Positions 28,815 through 36,631 of a stretch of 64,000 nucleotides of DNA are shown here, piece after piece. A program made the position numbers and the translations under genes. Under the pieces are notes generated by a model. That model had not been told where the DNA came from and did no database searches. It worked only from the letters and a program-made list of their open reading frames with translations. Each line of letters opens with the position of its first letter. Within the stretch, counting starts at the first letter, position 1. This stretch comes from Prevotella sp. (GTDB lineage: Bacteria > Bacillota > Clostridia > Oscillospirales > Ruminococcaceae), in assembly GCA_023663025.1 (NCBI GenBank), contig JAMPIC010000003.1:12036-76035 (forward strand), written 5' to 3'.

Positions 28815-29816
28815 TTATTTCAAATTTTCCGTAAAAAATTCCGTCAGCTTGTCAAAGGGAATTGCATTCTTTCCGCCGCCGTCGTACAAATCGGTGTGCA
28901 CCGCGTCGGGAATGATAAGCAATTCCTTGTTGTCTGTGTATTTGCTGTCCCTTGTCATATCGGCGAAAGCGTCCTTTGAAAAATAGCAAGAGTGCGCCTT
29001 CTCACCGTGCATAATCAGCACCGCGCCGCGAATTTCATTGCTGTACTTCAGAATAGGCTGGTTGAGGAACGACATACAGCCGATAACGTTCCAGCCGCCG
29101 TTTGAGTTGAGGGAGCGGGCGTGATAGCCGCGGCTTGTTTTGTAGTAATCGTGATAATCCTTTACAAAAAACGGCGCGTCATCGGGGAGAGGGTCAACCA
29201 CGCCGCCGCCGAGCGCGTAATTTCCGCTTTTGTAATCGGCGAGACGTTGGGCGTTTAACGCCTTTTTCTTTTCGTAACGCTGTTCCTCGCTGTTTTCGCC
29301 GTCGAAATAGCCGTTGGCGTTTACGCGGGTCATATCGTACATCGTGGAGGCGACCGCCGCCTTAATTCGGGTATCGAGAGCGGCGGCGTTCAGAGCCATT
29401 CCGCCCCAGCCGCAGATACCGATAATTCCGATTTTTTCGGGGTCAGCATTTTCGTTGAGGGAAAGAAAATCCACCGCCGCCTGAAAATCCTCGGTGTTGA
29501 TGTCGGGGGACGCCATATAGCGTGGCGCGCCGCCGCTTTCCCCCGTAAATGACGGGTCAAAGGCGATTGTAAGGAAACCACGTTCCGCCATAGTTTGGGC
29601 GTAAAGTCCCGCCGCCTGCTCCTTTACCGCGCCGAAAGGTCCGCACACCGCGATTGCCGCAAGCTTTCCCGCCGCGTTTTTCGGCGCGTACATATCAGCC
29701 GCGAGAGTAATTCCGTAACGGTTGTGAAAAGTCACCTTGCTATGGTTCACCTTTTCGCTTTTCGGGAAAGTTTTGTCCCATTCCTCCGTGAGATTAAGCT
29801 TTTCGATATTTGCCAT
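28815..29816 (-). CDS. Alpha/beta hydrolase, dienelactone-hydrolase-like
   Basis: The 333-residue protein has no signal peptide and shows the alpha/beta hydrolase fold: an early AVCGPFGAVKEQ, then AFDPSFTGESGG and a nucleophile-elbow region IGICGWGGMALNAA. Late in the protein, VLIMHGEKAHS and IPDAVHTDLYDGG supply likely Asp/Glu and His partners. The elbow has Trp where many relatives have Ser, with Cys two residues earlier, so the nucleophile is uncertain. It follows a small gene by 30 bp, and a LysR regulator is divergent from that pair. The substrate is unknown. Confidence 0.85.
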   Translation of the reverse strand: MANIEKLNLTEEWDKTFPKSEKVNHSKVTFHNRYGITLAADMYAPKNAAGKLAAIAVCGPFGAVKEQAAGLYAQTMAERGFLTIAFDPSFTGESGGAPRYMASPDINTEDFQAAVDFLSLNENADPEKIGIIGICGWGGMALNAAALDTRIKAAVASTMYDMTRVNANGYFDGENSEEQRYEKKKALNAQRLADYKSGNYALGGGVVDPLPDDAPFFVKDYHDYYKTSRGYHARSLNSNGGWNVIGCMSFLNQPILKYSNEIRGAVLIMHGEKAHSCYFSKDAFADMTRDSKYTDNKELLIIPDAVHTDLYDGGGKNAIPFDKLTEFFTENLK

Positions 29817-29846
29817 TTTAATTACCTGCCTTTCTTAATTTGCGGT

Positions 29847-30080
29847 TTACAGCTTTGATTTTTCAATTTTATAAAGCAGAAAATCAAGGCTGTCAACCTG
29901 TTTTTGATTTGCGCGAATTTCCTCGAGGAGACGTTTTTTATGGGACTTTATCACGGCGAGAGCCTGCTCGTATTTCCCCGATAAAATATATTCCGCGCAC
30001 CTTTCGGCTGTATTTTTGTCGCAGCCCCCGTCGGTGAGATTTTGAAAAATAATTCCGTATTTATCGGTTGCCTCCGCCAT
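29847..30080 (-). CDS. Hypothetical 77-residue helical protein
   Basis: The protein looks all-helical, with a charged C-terminal half (SHKKRLLEEIRANQKQVDSL) that may form a coiled coil, and two Cys near residues 15-25. I do not recognise a family. I chose the ATG at 30080, which follows GAGGCG; an upstream in-frame start overlaps the promoter. It is the first gene of the hydrolase operon and divergent from the LysR gene. Confidence 0.65.
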   Translation of the reverse strand: MAEATDKYGIIFQNLTDGGCDKNTAERCAEYILSGKYEQALAVIKSHKKRLLEEIRANQKQVDSLDFLLYKIEKSKL

Positions 30081-30110
30081 TTTTAACGCCTCGCTTTCGG
30101 TTCTGTTTTT

Positions 30111-30139
30111 AGTATAGCACGTTTTCCGCAATATGTCTA
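30111..30139 (-). promoter_or_regulatory. Promoter of the hydrolase operon
   Basis: On the minus strand TAGACA (30134-30139) and TATACT (30111-30116) are 17 bp apart. It is nearly back to back with the LysR promoter, so one bound regulator could affect both. Confidence 0.75.
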
Positions 30140-30166
30140 ATACCTATTTTTTATTTTGCATTATTC

Positions 30167-30195
30167 TTGACAGGAATAATGATTTGTGCTATAAT
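30167..30195 (+). promoter_or_regulatory. Consensus promoter of the LysR-family gene
   Basis: TTGACA at 30167 and TATAAT at 30190 are exactly 17 bp apart, 20 bp before the start codon. Confidence 0.88.
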
Positions 30196-30215
30196 AAATT
30201 CGGGAGCTGATAAAA

Positions 30216-31100
30216 ATGGAACTGCGTACATTAAAATATTTTTTGGAAATTGCCCGAAACGAAAATATGACAAGGGCTTCGGAAAGTCTGCACGTTTCCC
30301 AACCGTCCCTTTCAAAGGAAATGAAAGCCCTTGAAGAGGAACTGGGGAAAAAGCTTTTTATACGCAAAAACGGCGGCGTGAGCCTTACCGACGAGGGTAT
30401 GCTCCTGCGCAAACGTGCGGAGGATATTGTTGAAATGACGGAAAAAACCGTCGCCGAATTTAACGTTTTGGACGAAATAAACGGCGGCGATATTTACATC
30501 GGCTGCGCGGAGTCGTACCTTATAAAATATCTTGCGCGGGCGGTGAAAAAATTTACGGAAAAATATCCGTTTTTCCGGTATCATCTTTTAAGCGGAAACA
30601 CCGCGCAGGTCGCGGAAAAGCTTGACAGGGGGCTGCTTGATATTGCATTTATCGCCGAGCCGCCCGACCTTTCAAAATACAATTATTTGGAGGTTCACGG
30701 CGCGGACGTTTGGGGCGTTGTAATGCGGCGGGACAGTCCCCTTGCGAAAAAGAAAGCCGTCCGCGTTGAGGATTTGTACGGTCTGCCGCTGATATGCTCC
30801 GACCAGGCGATAGCGGCTGACATACCCCGTTGGTGCGGCGAAAAGGCGGAAAAGCTGACCTTTGCGGGAACGCTGAACCTTTGCTATAACGGCTCGGTTT
30901 TTGTCCGCGAGGGACTGGGCTATATGCTGACATTTGACAAGCTCGCCGACGCAAGCGGGGAAAGCGGACTTTGCTTCCGTCCCCTCAAACCCGCGCTTGA
31001 AACGAAAATGTATATTATTTGGAAAAAGTACCAAGTATTTTCGCCCATTGCGGAAAAATTTTTAACGCAGGTGAGGGAGGAGATAAAAAATATAACATAA
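30216..31100 (+). CDS. LysR-family transcriptional regulator
   Basis: The 294-residue protein begins MELRTLKYFLEIARNENMT and has the winged helix-turn-helix of LysR proteins over residues 1-60 (SLHVSQPSLSKEMKALEEEL). An effector-binding domain with two lobes follows (about residues 90-294). GGGAG precedes the ATG. It is divergent from the small-protein/hydrolase operon, which it probably regulates in the usual LysR fashion. The inducer is unknown. Confidence 0.95.
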   Translation: MELRTLKYFLEIARNENMTRASESLHVSQPSLSKEMKALEEELGKKLFIRKNGGVSLTDEGMLLRKRAEDIVEMTEKTVAEFNVLDEINGGDIYIGCAESYLIKYLARAVKKFTEKYPFFRYHLLSGNTAQVAEKLDRGLLDIAFIAEPPDLSKYNYLEVHGADVWGVVMRRDSPLAKKKAVRVEDLYGLPLICSDQAIAADIPRWCGEKAEKLTFAGTLNLCYNGSVFVREGLGYMLTFDKLADASGESGLCFRPLKPALETKMYIIWKKYQVFSPIAEKFLTQVREEIKNIT

Positions 31101-31114
31101 AAATCAAGACGTTT

Positions 31115-31235
31115 ATAGCAAACCTACAAATTAACGTCTTTGTAGGGGCGGGGTTACCCCGCCCGTGGTTGCTGAACAGCGGGACGGGAAACCCGTCCCC
31201 TACAAACTTGGTTATTATTTTGTAGGATTGCTATA
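31115..31235. repeat. MITE-like palindromic element
   Basis: A 121-bp element is flanked by long imperfect inverted ends: TATAGCAAACCTACAAA on the left and the complement of TTTGTAGGATTGCTATA on the right. Inside are two further G+C-rich hairpins, GGGGCGGGG/CCCCGCCC and GGGACGGG/CCCGTCCC. It has no coding capacity. Its form is that of a miniature inverted-repeat or REP-type element, many copies of which would be expected in the genome. Confidence 0.8.
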
Positions 31236-31433
31236 ATTAGTCCCGCAAGACAAGTCAAACGGCTTGATTATCCAATTTCACGGGTTTGGCGTTTATAGAC
31301 GTCTTTCCGAAGATTTTGAATATTAGACTTGTTCCGAAAAAATAGCGGTGAGGAAAAGCTTTCACGGCATTTGCCGTTCCCGCATATACTGTACCAAAAA
31401 CGCGGATAGGAGTGACATGACCTGGAAATATAT
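31236..31433. other. Intergenic stretch before the truncated GH18 gene
   Basis: No gene is supported here. AGGAG near 31409 with a following ATG looks like the original start signal of the GH18 protein, now out of frame with it. Confidence 0.45.
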
Positions 31434-32309
31434 ATGGTACAGCCGGGAGACACAGCTCTGTCCATAGCTGAAAAATTCGGGATATCGCTCCAGCGGCTTA
31501 TTTCTGACAACAGCCTTTATCCGTCGGGACAGCTTGCCGTCGGTCAGGCTCTTTTGATACTGCGCCCGAAAACGGTGCACACATTCGGACGCGGCGACTC
31601 TCTTTTCTTGATCGCTCAAACCTACGGTACAAGCGTCATGCAGCTTTACAGGAACAATCCCGCTCTTATAGGCGCGGACTATATCCCCGAGGGCGCTCAG
31701 GTCACTGTAAGCTTTGAGGACGTTCCCGCCGATGATATTGAAGTAAGCGGATTTGCTTACAGCTACATAGATCTCCGCGTGCTTGAAGCCGCCCTGCCTT
31801 ATCTTACCTATGTGATAGTATTCGGCTACGGCTTTAACGAGGACGGGTCGATTATCGAAGTAAGCGACGTCAATATTATAGAAATGTCGCACAAATACGG
31901 TGCGTCGGTCTTTCTCAGCCTTACGTCGATAAATACCGACGGGACGTTCGGGTCGGGAAAAATAGAAAAGCTTCTCACGGATATTGGCTTTCAGAATGCG
32001 GTAATAGGCAATCTTGCGGAGACCATTAACCGCAAAAACGCTCAGGGACTTGATATAGACATGGAGTATATTCCCCCTCAGCTCAGGACAGAGTTTGCTT
32101 CCTTTGTAAGCAATGCCGCAAAGCAGCTTAACGCGGCGGGTCTTGAAATCCATGTGGATCTTGCTCCGAAAACGTCGCCGGATCAGCAGGGGACGCTTTA
32201 TGAGGCGCACGATTACGGTCTGCTCGGAAACGCGGCGGATCTTGTTTTTCTTATGACTTATGAGTGGGGGTATACATATACACATTTAAGATATATGTAT
32301 ATTTTTTGA
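31434..32309 (+). pseudogene. Truncated LysM-GH18 spore cortex hydrolase (YaaH-like)
   Basis: The frame encodes two LysM peptidoglycan-binding repeats (about residues 1-45 and 47-95) and then a GH18 domain whose catalytic motif is GLDIDMEY, with Glu211 as acid. This matches YaaH/SleL-type proteins that act on spore cortex. The normal family is about 420-430 residues; here the protein ends at 291, just after the conserved FLMTYEWGYTY, with unrelated residues before the stop. The 5' end is also damaged, because the ribosome binding site and its ATG near 31414 are out of frame. I regard it as a remnant, although the open frame could still be translated from an internal ATG. Confidence 0.75.
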
Positions 32310-32379
32310 AAGATAGATTTACACCCCAAGTGCACCAAAATTCACAAAAAGTTAAGAAACAACTCAGCGGGATAATGAA

Positions 32380-32505
32380 ATGGCAAAAGTTTCTGCGGAA
32401 TATAAATTTGGGAATACTACATATGAAGTAATTACCAAATTCAATTTAAACGGCGAAAGTCTTTCAGCCTTTAACGGCAGCTTTTCTTTTTGGAGGAAGT
32501 TATGA
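32380..32505 (+). CDS. TnpW-like transposon-encoded fragment
   Basis: A 41-codon frame reads EYKFGNTTYEVITKF in the middle, which resembles the short TnpW proteins found in transposons of gut Clostridia. The C-terminal half of TnpW is missing and is replaced by sequence leading into the next gene; the stop overlaps the next start as ATGA. It probably marks where a mobile element was deleted, and it adjoins the truncated GH18 gene. The TnpW assignment rests on pattern memory only. Confidence 0.5.
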   Translation: MAKVSAEYKFGNTTYEVITKFNLNGESLSAFNGSFSFWRKL

Positions 32506-33479
32506 AAATACTTGTCAAAACGGCAAAAATATTTTTGATTGCCGTACTCATACTCGGCGCACTGCTGCTGATTTGCTTTATAAATCACAGAATACAGCTT
32601 TCAAGGGAAGAAAAAATCCTGCATCGGATAGGCGTTTCGGTGAATGTGGACGGAAACGGTATGAACGTTTACACCGAGGGCGGGGGAGACGTTACTCTCG
32701 TGTTTATGTCGGGCGGCGGGACTTGCTCTCCCGTGCTGGACTTCAAGTCCCTGTACACGCTGCTCAGCGGCGAGTACAGAATTGCGGTTGTGGAAAAATT
32801 TGGGTACGGTTTCAGCGATATTGTCGACAAGGAGCGGGATATAAATTCGATCCTTGAGGACACAAGAGCCGCGCTGTCGGCGGCGGGAATTGCCGCTCCC
32901 TACATACTTTGCCCACACTCGATGTCGGGGCTGGAGGCTCTTTACTGGGCGCAGAAATATCCGGACGAGGTAACGGCGATTATCGGGCTTGACATGGCTG
33001 TACCGGGGCATTACGAGAATATGAAAATAAGTCCCTTTATAGGACTTGCGAGCGCAGCTGCAAAAATCGGCGTGACACGGTTTATTCCAAATATTTCCGA
33101 GAGCGACGCCATAAAGCACGGCACTCTTTCGGAGGAGGAAAAAGCGCTGTACAGAGCGGTTTTTTACAGACGTACCGCAACCGTGACGATGTTAAACGAA
33201 ACCGAAGCGGTCGGGGAAAACGCAAAAACCGTGGAAAGCGGGGGAGTACCCCAAATCCCAATGCTGCTGTTTATTTCGGACGGTTCGGGTGGTACGGGCT
33301 TTGATAAGGAAACTTGGAGAAGTATTCCAAAGGAATATATTGCGCAGGCGGAGGGCGGCGAGTATATTGAACTGGATTGCCCCCATTACGTCCACGACTG
33401 TGAATACGAGAAAATATCGGAGGATATAAAGGCGTTTGTCGAAAAAGTTTCGGCAAGCGGTACAGTAAACAGAAAATAA
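32502..33479 (+). CDS. Membrane-anchored alpha/beta hydrolase
   Basis: The 325-residue protein has one N-terminal membrane segment (about residues 8-27) and then an alpha/beta hydrolase domain. The elbow is PHSMSGLEA, a variant of GxSxG with the nucleophile Ser preceded by His. A late FISDGSGGTG supplies the acid region and DCPHYVHDCEY the catalytic His. GGAGG lies 5 bp before the ATG at 32502. The active domain should face outside. The gene sits just after a mobile-element scar, so its own promoter may have been lost or changed. The substrate is unknown. Confidence 0.85.
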   Translation: MKILVKTAKIFLIAVLILGALLLICFINHRIQLSREEKILHRIGVSVNVDGNGMNVYTEGGGDVTLVFMSGGGTCSPVLDFKSLYTLLSGEYRIAVVEKFGYGFSDIVDKERDINSILEDTRAALSAAGIAAPYILCPHSMSGLEALYWAQKYPDEVTAIIGLDMAVPGHYENMKISPFIGLASAAAKIGVTRFIPNISESDAIKHGTLSEEEKALYRAVFYRRTATVTMLNETEAVGENAKTVESGGVPQIPMLLFISDGSGGTGFDKETWRSIPKEYIAQAEGGEYIELDCPHYVHDCEYEKISEDIKAFVEKVSASGTVNRK

Positions 33480-33481
33480 GG

Positions 33482-33520
33482 CTGCGGGCGAACAGTCCCG
33501 CGGCGGGTTGTTTTTTGAAA
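33482..33520 (+). terminator. Terminator after the membrane-anchored hydrolase
   Basis: GCTGCGGG pairs imperfectly with CCCGCGGC and a T-rich stretch follows. It separates this gene from the rplJL promoter. Confidence 0.6.
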
Positions 33521-33538
33521 AATTTTTTCAAAAAACTA

Positions 33539-33567
33539 TTGACAAGTCGGGAACTTTGTGGTAAAAT
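33539..33567 (+). promoter_or_regulatory. Promoter of rplJ-rplL
   Basis: TTGACA at 33539 and TAAAAT at 33562 are 17 bp apart. Transcription would start about 30 bp before the L10 leader. Confidence 0.85.
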
Positions 33568-33610
33568 AATAACGTTATGACGGTCATGACGTCATGCGGC
33601 TATCGTATTC

Positions 33611-33713
33611 TAAAGACAGCAGGTGGCTTCGCGCCGTAAATCCTGCCGAGGAAAAGATGGTAAGTATTGATATGTACTTGCGCCTTTTCCTTTGGGAAAA
33701 GGTTTTCTTTTTA
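33611..33713 (+). ncRNA. Ribosomal protein L10 leader RNA
   Basis: The sequence AAAGACAGCAGGTG, later TCCTGCCGAG and then a hairpin CCTTTTCC/GGGAAAAGG with a T run has the order of the Firmicutes L10 leader. The AGCAGG and CCTGC parts pair to form the core. In the known system L10(L12)4 binds this leader to limit its own synthesis. The final hairpin with T run could act as a terminator. Confidence 0.85.
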
Positions 33714-33772
33714 TGAATCCGTTAGCAGAACGCGCCGAAAGCGCGTATCGAATTATCGGAGGTGAAACTGTT

Positions 33773-34285
33773 ATGCCAAGCGCAAAGGTACTTGAATCCA
33801 AAAAGGCAAGAGTTGAGGCTATTACCCAAATGCTGGACAAGGCTACGGCGGGCGTTATCGTTGACTACAAGGGTATCACCGTTGAGGAGGACACCAAGCT
33901 CAGAAAAGAGCTGAGAGAGGCAGGCGTGAACTACTTCGTTGAGAAGAACTCCATGCTCCGCTTCGCGGTCAAGAACGTTGGTCTGGACGGACTTACGGAC
34001 GTTCTTGAGGGTACTTCCGCTATCGCCGTTACCGAGGGCGACGAGACTGCTCCCGCGCGTATTCTGGGTAAATTCGCGGACAGCAACGAAAAGAAGTTCA
34101 ATCTTAAAGCGGGCTTCATCGGCAAGGAAATCTACGACGAAAAGGGCGTTACTGCTCTGTCCAAGATCCCTTCCAAGGAAACTCTGCTTGCACAGCTTCT
34201 CGGCTCGCTTCAGGCTCCCATGCAGAACCTTGCGGCAACGCTTCAGGCTCTCGTGGACAAGAAGAACGAGGAGGAAGCCGCTTGA
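33773..34285 (+). CDS. rplJ: 50S ribosomal protein L10
   Basis: The 170-residue protein matches L10: an early AGVIVDYKGITVEEDTKLRK, a conserved KNSMLRFA segment, and a C-terminal helix that binds L7/L12 dimers. L10 forms the base of the ribosomal stalk that recruits translation factors. I chose the ATG at 33773, which follows GGAGGTG by 8 bp; an earlier frame start lies within the leader terminator. It is followed by rplL, and a regulatory leader precedes it. Confidence 0.97.
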   Translation: MPSAKVLESKKARVEAITQMLDKATAGVIVDYKGITVEEDTKLRKELREAGVNYFVEKNSMLRFAVKNVGLDGLTDVLEGTSAIAVTEGDETAPARILGKFADSNEKKFNLKAGFIGKEIYDEKGVTALSKIPSKETLLAQLLGSLQAPMQNLAATLQALVDKKNEEEAA

Positions 34286-34391
34286 TCGGCTTCGGACGCG
34301 CCGCTTAACGGCGGCTTCTGCCTAACAACGGCAGTTTCTGCCTGACGGCAGAGTGAAAAAAATTACATTAAATTAAAAGGAGATTATTATT

Positions 34392-34763
34392 ATGGCATCC
34401 GAGAAAATTACAAATATTCTTGATTTGATCGACGCTCTTTCCATCATCGAGCTTTCCGAGCTGGTTGAGGGCATTCAGGAAAAATACGGCGTTTCCGCAG
34501 TAGTTGCGGCAGCGGCTCCCGCAGCGGGCGGCGCAGGCGCAGAGGCTGAAAAGACCGAGTTCGACGTTGTTCTCGCTTCCTTCGGCGACAAGAAGATGGA
34601 CGTTATCAAGGCTGTTAAGGACATCTGCGGTCTGTCCCTTAAAGAGGCTAAGGAGCTTGTCGAGGCTGCTCCCAAGGCTCTCAAGGAGGGCGCTTCCAAG
34701 GCTGACGCCGAGGAGATCAAGACCAAGCTTGAAGCTGCCGGCGCTACCGTTGAGCTTAAGTAA
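34392..34763 (+). CDS. rplL: 50S ribosomal protein L7/L12
   Basis: The 123-residue protein shows the N-terminal dimerisation region, an Ala/Gly-rich hinge (near residues 37-52) and the C-terminal domain with GDKKMDVIKAVKDICGLSLKEAK. It forms the mobile stalk that binds elongation factors. AAAGGAG lies about 10 bp before the ATG. The genes usually found nearby (rplK, rplA before and rpoB after) are absent here; a corrinoid operon in the opposite direction follows. Confidence 0.98.
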   Translation: MASEKITNILDLIDALSIIELSELVEGIQEKYGVSAVVAAAAPAAGGAGAEAEKTEFDVVLASFGDKKMDVIKAVKDICGLSLKEAKELVEAAPKALKEGASKADAEEIKTKLEAAGATVELK

Positions 34764-34811
34764 GTCAATAAGCTGACGTAACGGCTTAAATTGAAATTTT
34801 TCCGAAAACTA

Positions 34812-34850
34812 ATGGCTGTTCCTGTTTTAGGAGCAGCCATGTTTTATTTA
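34812..34850. terminator. Terminator after rplL
   Basis: ATGGCTG and TCCT pair with AGGA and CAGCCAT around a GTTTT loop, followed by TTTTATTT. It lies between two convergent transcription units. Confidence 0.88.
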
Positions 34851-34875
34851 ATATTATTTATATTTCGGAGAAAAT

Positions 34876-35514
34876 TTATTTTTCCGCCATATAAAGCAGC
34901 GCGTTGCAAACCGCCGCAGCGACAGTGCTTCCGCCTTTTCTGCCTTTGGCGGCTATGTGGGGAATTCCCGCCGCAATAAGCATTTCCTTTGACTGCACTA
35001 CGTTCACAAACCCAACCGGTGCGCCGATCACCAAAGCGGGGGAAAATTCGCCCCTCTCAATATATTCGCAAATTCTCACAAGCGCGGTGGGAGCGTTTCC
35101 GACTGCGTAAATTACCGGCTTTTTTATTGAAACAGCCTTGTCTGCGGAAGCCGCCGCGCGCGTGATATTTTTTTGCTTTGCAGCTTCGGCAACGTCCTCG
35201 TCCGACATAAAACAAACAGCCTCGCAGCCGAATTTTCTCAGTGCAGATTTATTTATTCCCGCCATCGCCATATTTGTGTCGGTAACGAAAACCGCGCCGT
35301 CTTTTATTGTTTCAAGCGCAATTTTTATTGCGTTTTCCGAAAAAATGAGATTTTCCAAATAATCAAAATCCGCAGTGGCGTGAATTACGCGCATTACCAC
35401 GGACTTGATTTCTTCGGGAATTTTTTTATCACCGAATTTATCCGCAATTTCTTTTTCGATTATTTCAAAGCTGCGGACTTCAATTTCTTTCGGCAGAACG
35501 TATTCAAGGTTCAA
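34876..35514 (-). CDS. cbiC: Cobalt-precorrin-8 methylmutase
   Basis: The 212-residue protein matches CbiC/CobH, which moves a methyl group from C11 to C12 to form cobyrinate in B12 synthesis. The catalytic His lies in RVIHATADFDY; AVGNAPTAL and IGAPVGFVNVVQSKE are further family motifs. Its start overlaps the end of cobO, so it is the last gene of the corrinoid operon. The other cobyrinate-synthesis genes are not in the window. Confidence 0.95.
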   Translation of the reverse strand: MNLEYVLPKEIEVRSFEIIEKEIADKFGDKKIPEEIKSVVMRVIHATADFDYLENLIFSENAIKIALETIKDGAVFVTDTNMAMAGINKSALRKFGCEAVCFMSDEDVAEAAKQKNITRAAASADKAVSIKKPVIYAVGNAPTALVRICEYIERGEFSPALVIGAPVGFVNVVQSKEMLIAAGIPHIAAKGRKGGSTVAAAVCNALLYMAEK

Positions 35515-36020
35515 AATTCTATCCCCCTTCTTGCGGAAACACCGTTTTTATACGGATGTTTAACGCATTTTATTTCGCTTATGTAGTCTGCGGAATTTAT
35601 GAAAATTTCTGCGGGATTTCTTCCCGTTAAAATAATTTCCGCGTTTTTCTTGCCGTTTAAAATGAAATTTTCCGCAGACTTTTTATCGAGAAGTCCATGA
35701 AAATATGCGGCATTGAATTCATCTAAAATTATCATATCAAAGCCCACGGAAAACGCGTTTCTCAGCAAATTATTGTGACATTCCGCAATTGAAATTTTAT
35801 CGGTACCGCTCATATTTTTTACAAAGCCGTAATCTTTGTCACAGCGTGTAATTTCAATATTCGGCAGCAATTTAAGTGCGCTCAGTTCCGAGGTAAAGCC
35901 GCCCTTCATAAGCTGTACGAAACACACTTTCATTCCCGCCCCCGAGGCACGAACCGCGAGACCTATCGCGGCGGTGGTTTTGCCTTTTCCGCCGCCGCAG
36001 TAAATGTGAAGAAGTCCCAT
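35511..36020 (-). CDS. cobO: Cob(I)alamin adenosyltransferase
   Basis: The 169-residue protein has the P-loop GGGKGKTTAAIGLAVRASG and the DMIILDEFNAA Walker B of CobO/CobA/BtuR enzymes. These transfer the adenosyl group of ATP to cob(I)alamin or a cob(I)inamide precursor. Its start lies directly after the stop of the upstream surface-protein gene and its end overlaps cbiC, so all are cotranscribed under the upstream cobalamin riboswitch. Confidence 0.94.
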   Translation of the reverse strand: MGLLHIYCGGGKGKTTAAIGLAVRASGAGMKVCFVQLMKGGFTSELSALKLLPNIEITRCDKDYGFVKNMSGTDKISIAECHNNLLRNAFSVGFDMIILDEFNAAYFHGLLDKKSAENFILNGKKNAEIILTGRNPAEIFINSADYISEIKCVKHPYKNGVSARRGIEF

Positions 36021-36569
36021 TTATTTTCCTCCGCGTTTTTTCCTTAAAATAAAAAATACTGCCGCCGCCAAAATGATAACTGCCGGTACAATTATTATAA
36101 CATAAACGGAGGAATTTTTCAACGCGTTTTTCGGCAGATTTTCCGATTTGAAAACGAGCTCGCGGTCGTACCATTTTTCTTTTTTTATACTCCAGGCGGC
36201 GCAGTTTATTTTTTTGTCAAGCGCTTCGATTTCCAGAGAAAAAACTTTTTGCCCCTCGTCATTCAAGGTAAAATCAATATATTCGGAGCTGTCCGCAGCA
36301 AGGGCTTCATCTCCAGTGCCGGGAAAAACCAATCCATAGCCCTGTCCGCTCATTGTCATAAAAGCGGTAATTCTGTCGTCCGCAACAACAATTTTGCAGT
36401 CCACAACTCTGAACATTGAGGAACTTGATTCCACTTCAACGCTGTAAGTGCCGTTCTTTATTTTATCGGCGTAAACGGGTTTTAATCCGTTTTCGGCGCA
36501 AACGGAAATTCCCGCAAAAAACGTTAAAAAAATTACCGGACAAAATAAAATCGCAAATATTTTTTTCAT
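36021..36569 (-). CDS. Tail-anchored surface-type protein in corrinoid operon (paralogue B)
   Basis: The 182-residue protein has an N-terminal signal peptide (about residues 1-25), one beta-rich domain beginning NGTYSVEVESSSSMFRV, and a C-terminal membrane segment (about 155-174) followed by RKKRGGK. It should be displayed outside the cell and anchored by its tail. The domain resembles that of the 142-residue protein heading the same operon: both have (N/D)G-Y-EV near the start, an ITA motif, an ALD motif and E..I.F near the end. Its function is unknown; a corrinoid-handling role is inferred from its place between cbiK and cobO. Confidence 0.7.
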   Translation of the reverse strand: MKKIFAILFCPVIFLTFFAGISVCAENGLKPVYADKIKNGTYSVEVESSSSMFRVVDCKIVVADDRITAFMTMSGQGYGLVFPGTGDEALAADSSEYIDFTLNDEGQKVFSLEIEALDKKINCAAWSIKKEKWYDRELVFKSENLPKNALKNSSVYVIIIVPAVIILAAAVFFILRKKRGGK

Positions 36570-36631
36570 AAAATTATCTCCGTAAAATTTTTCCGTACCG
36601 CTTTTTTACTCAGTACGGAAAATTAATTTTT

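Noticed and set aside
31268..31310. A minus-strand peptide DVYKRQ, familiar as a translated transposase-adapter artefact
   Set aside because: The DNA here reads GACGTCTATAAACGCCAA and not the adapter mosaic-end sequence, so it is not adapter contamination; the frame has no other support.
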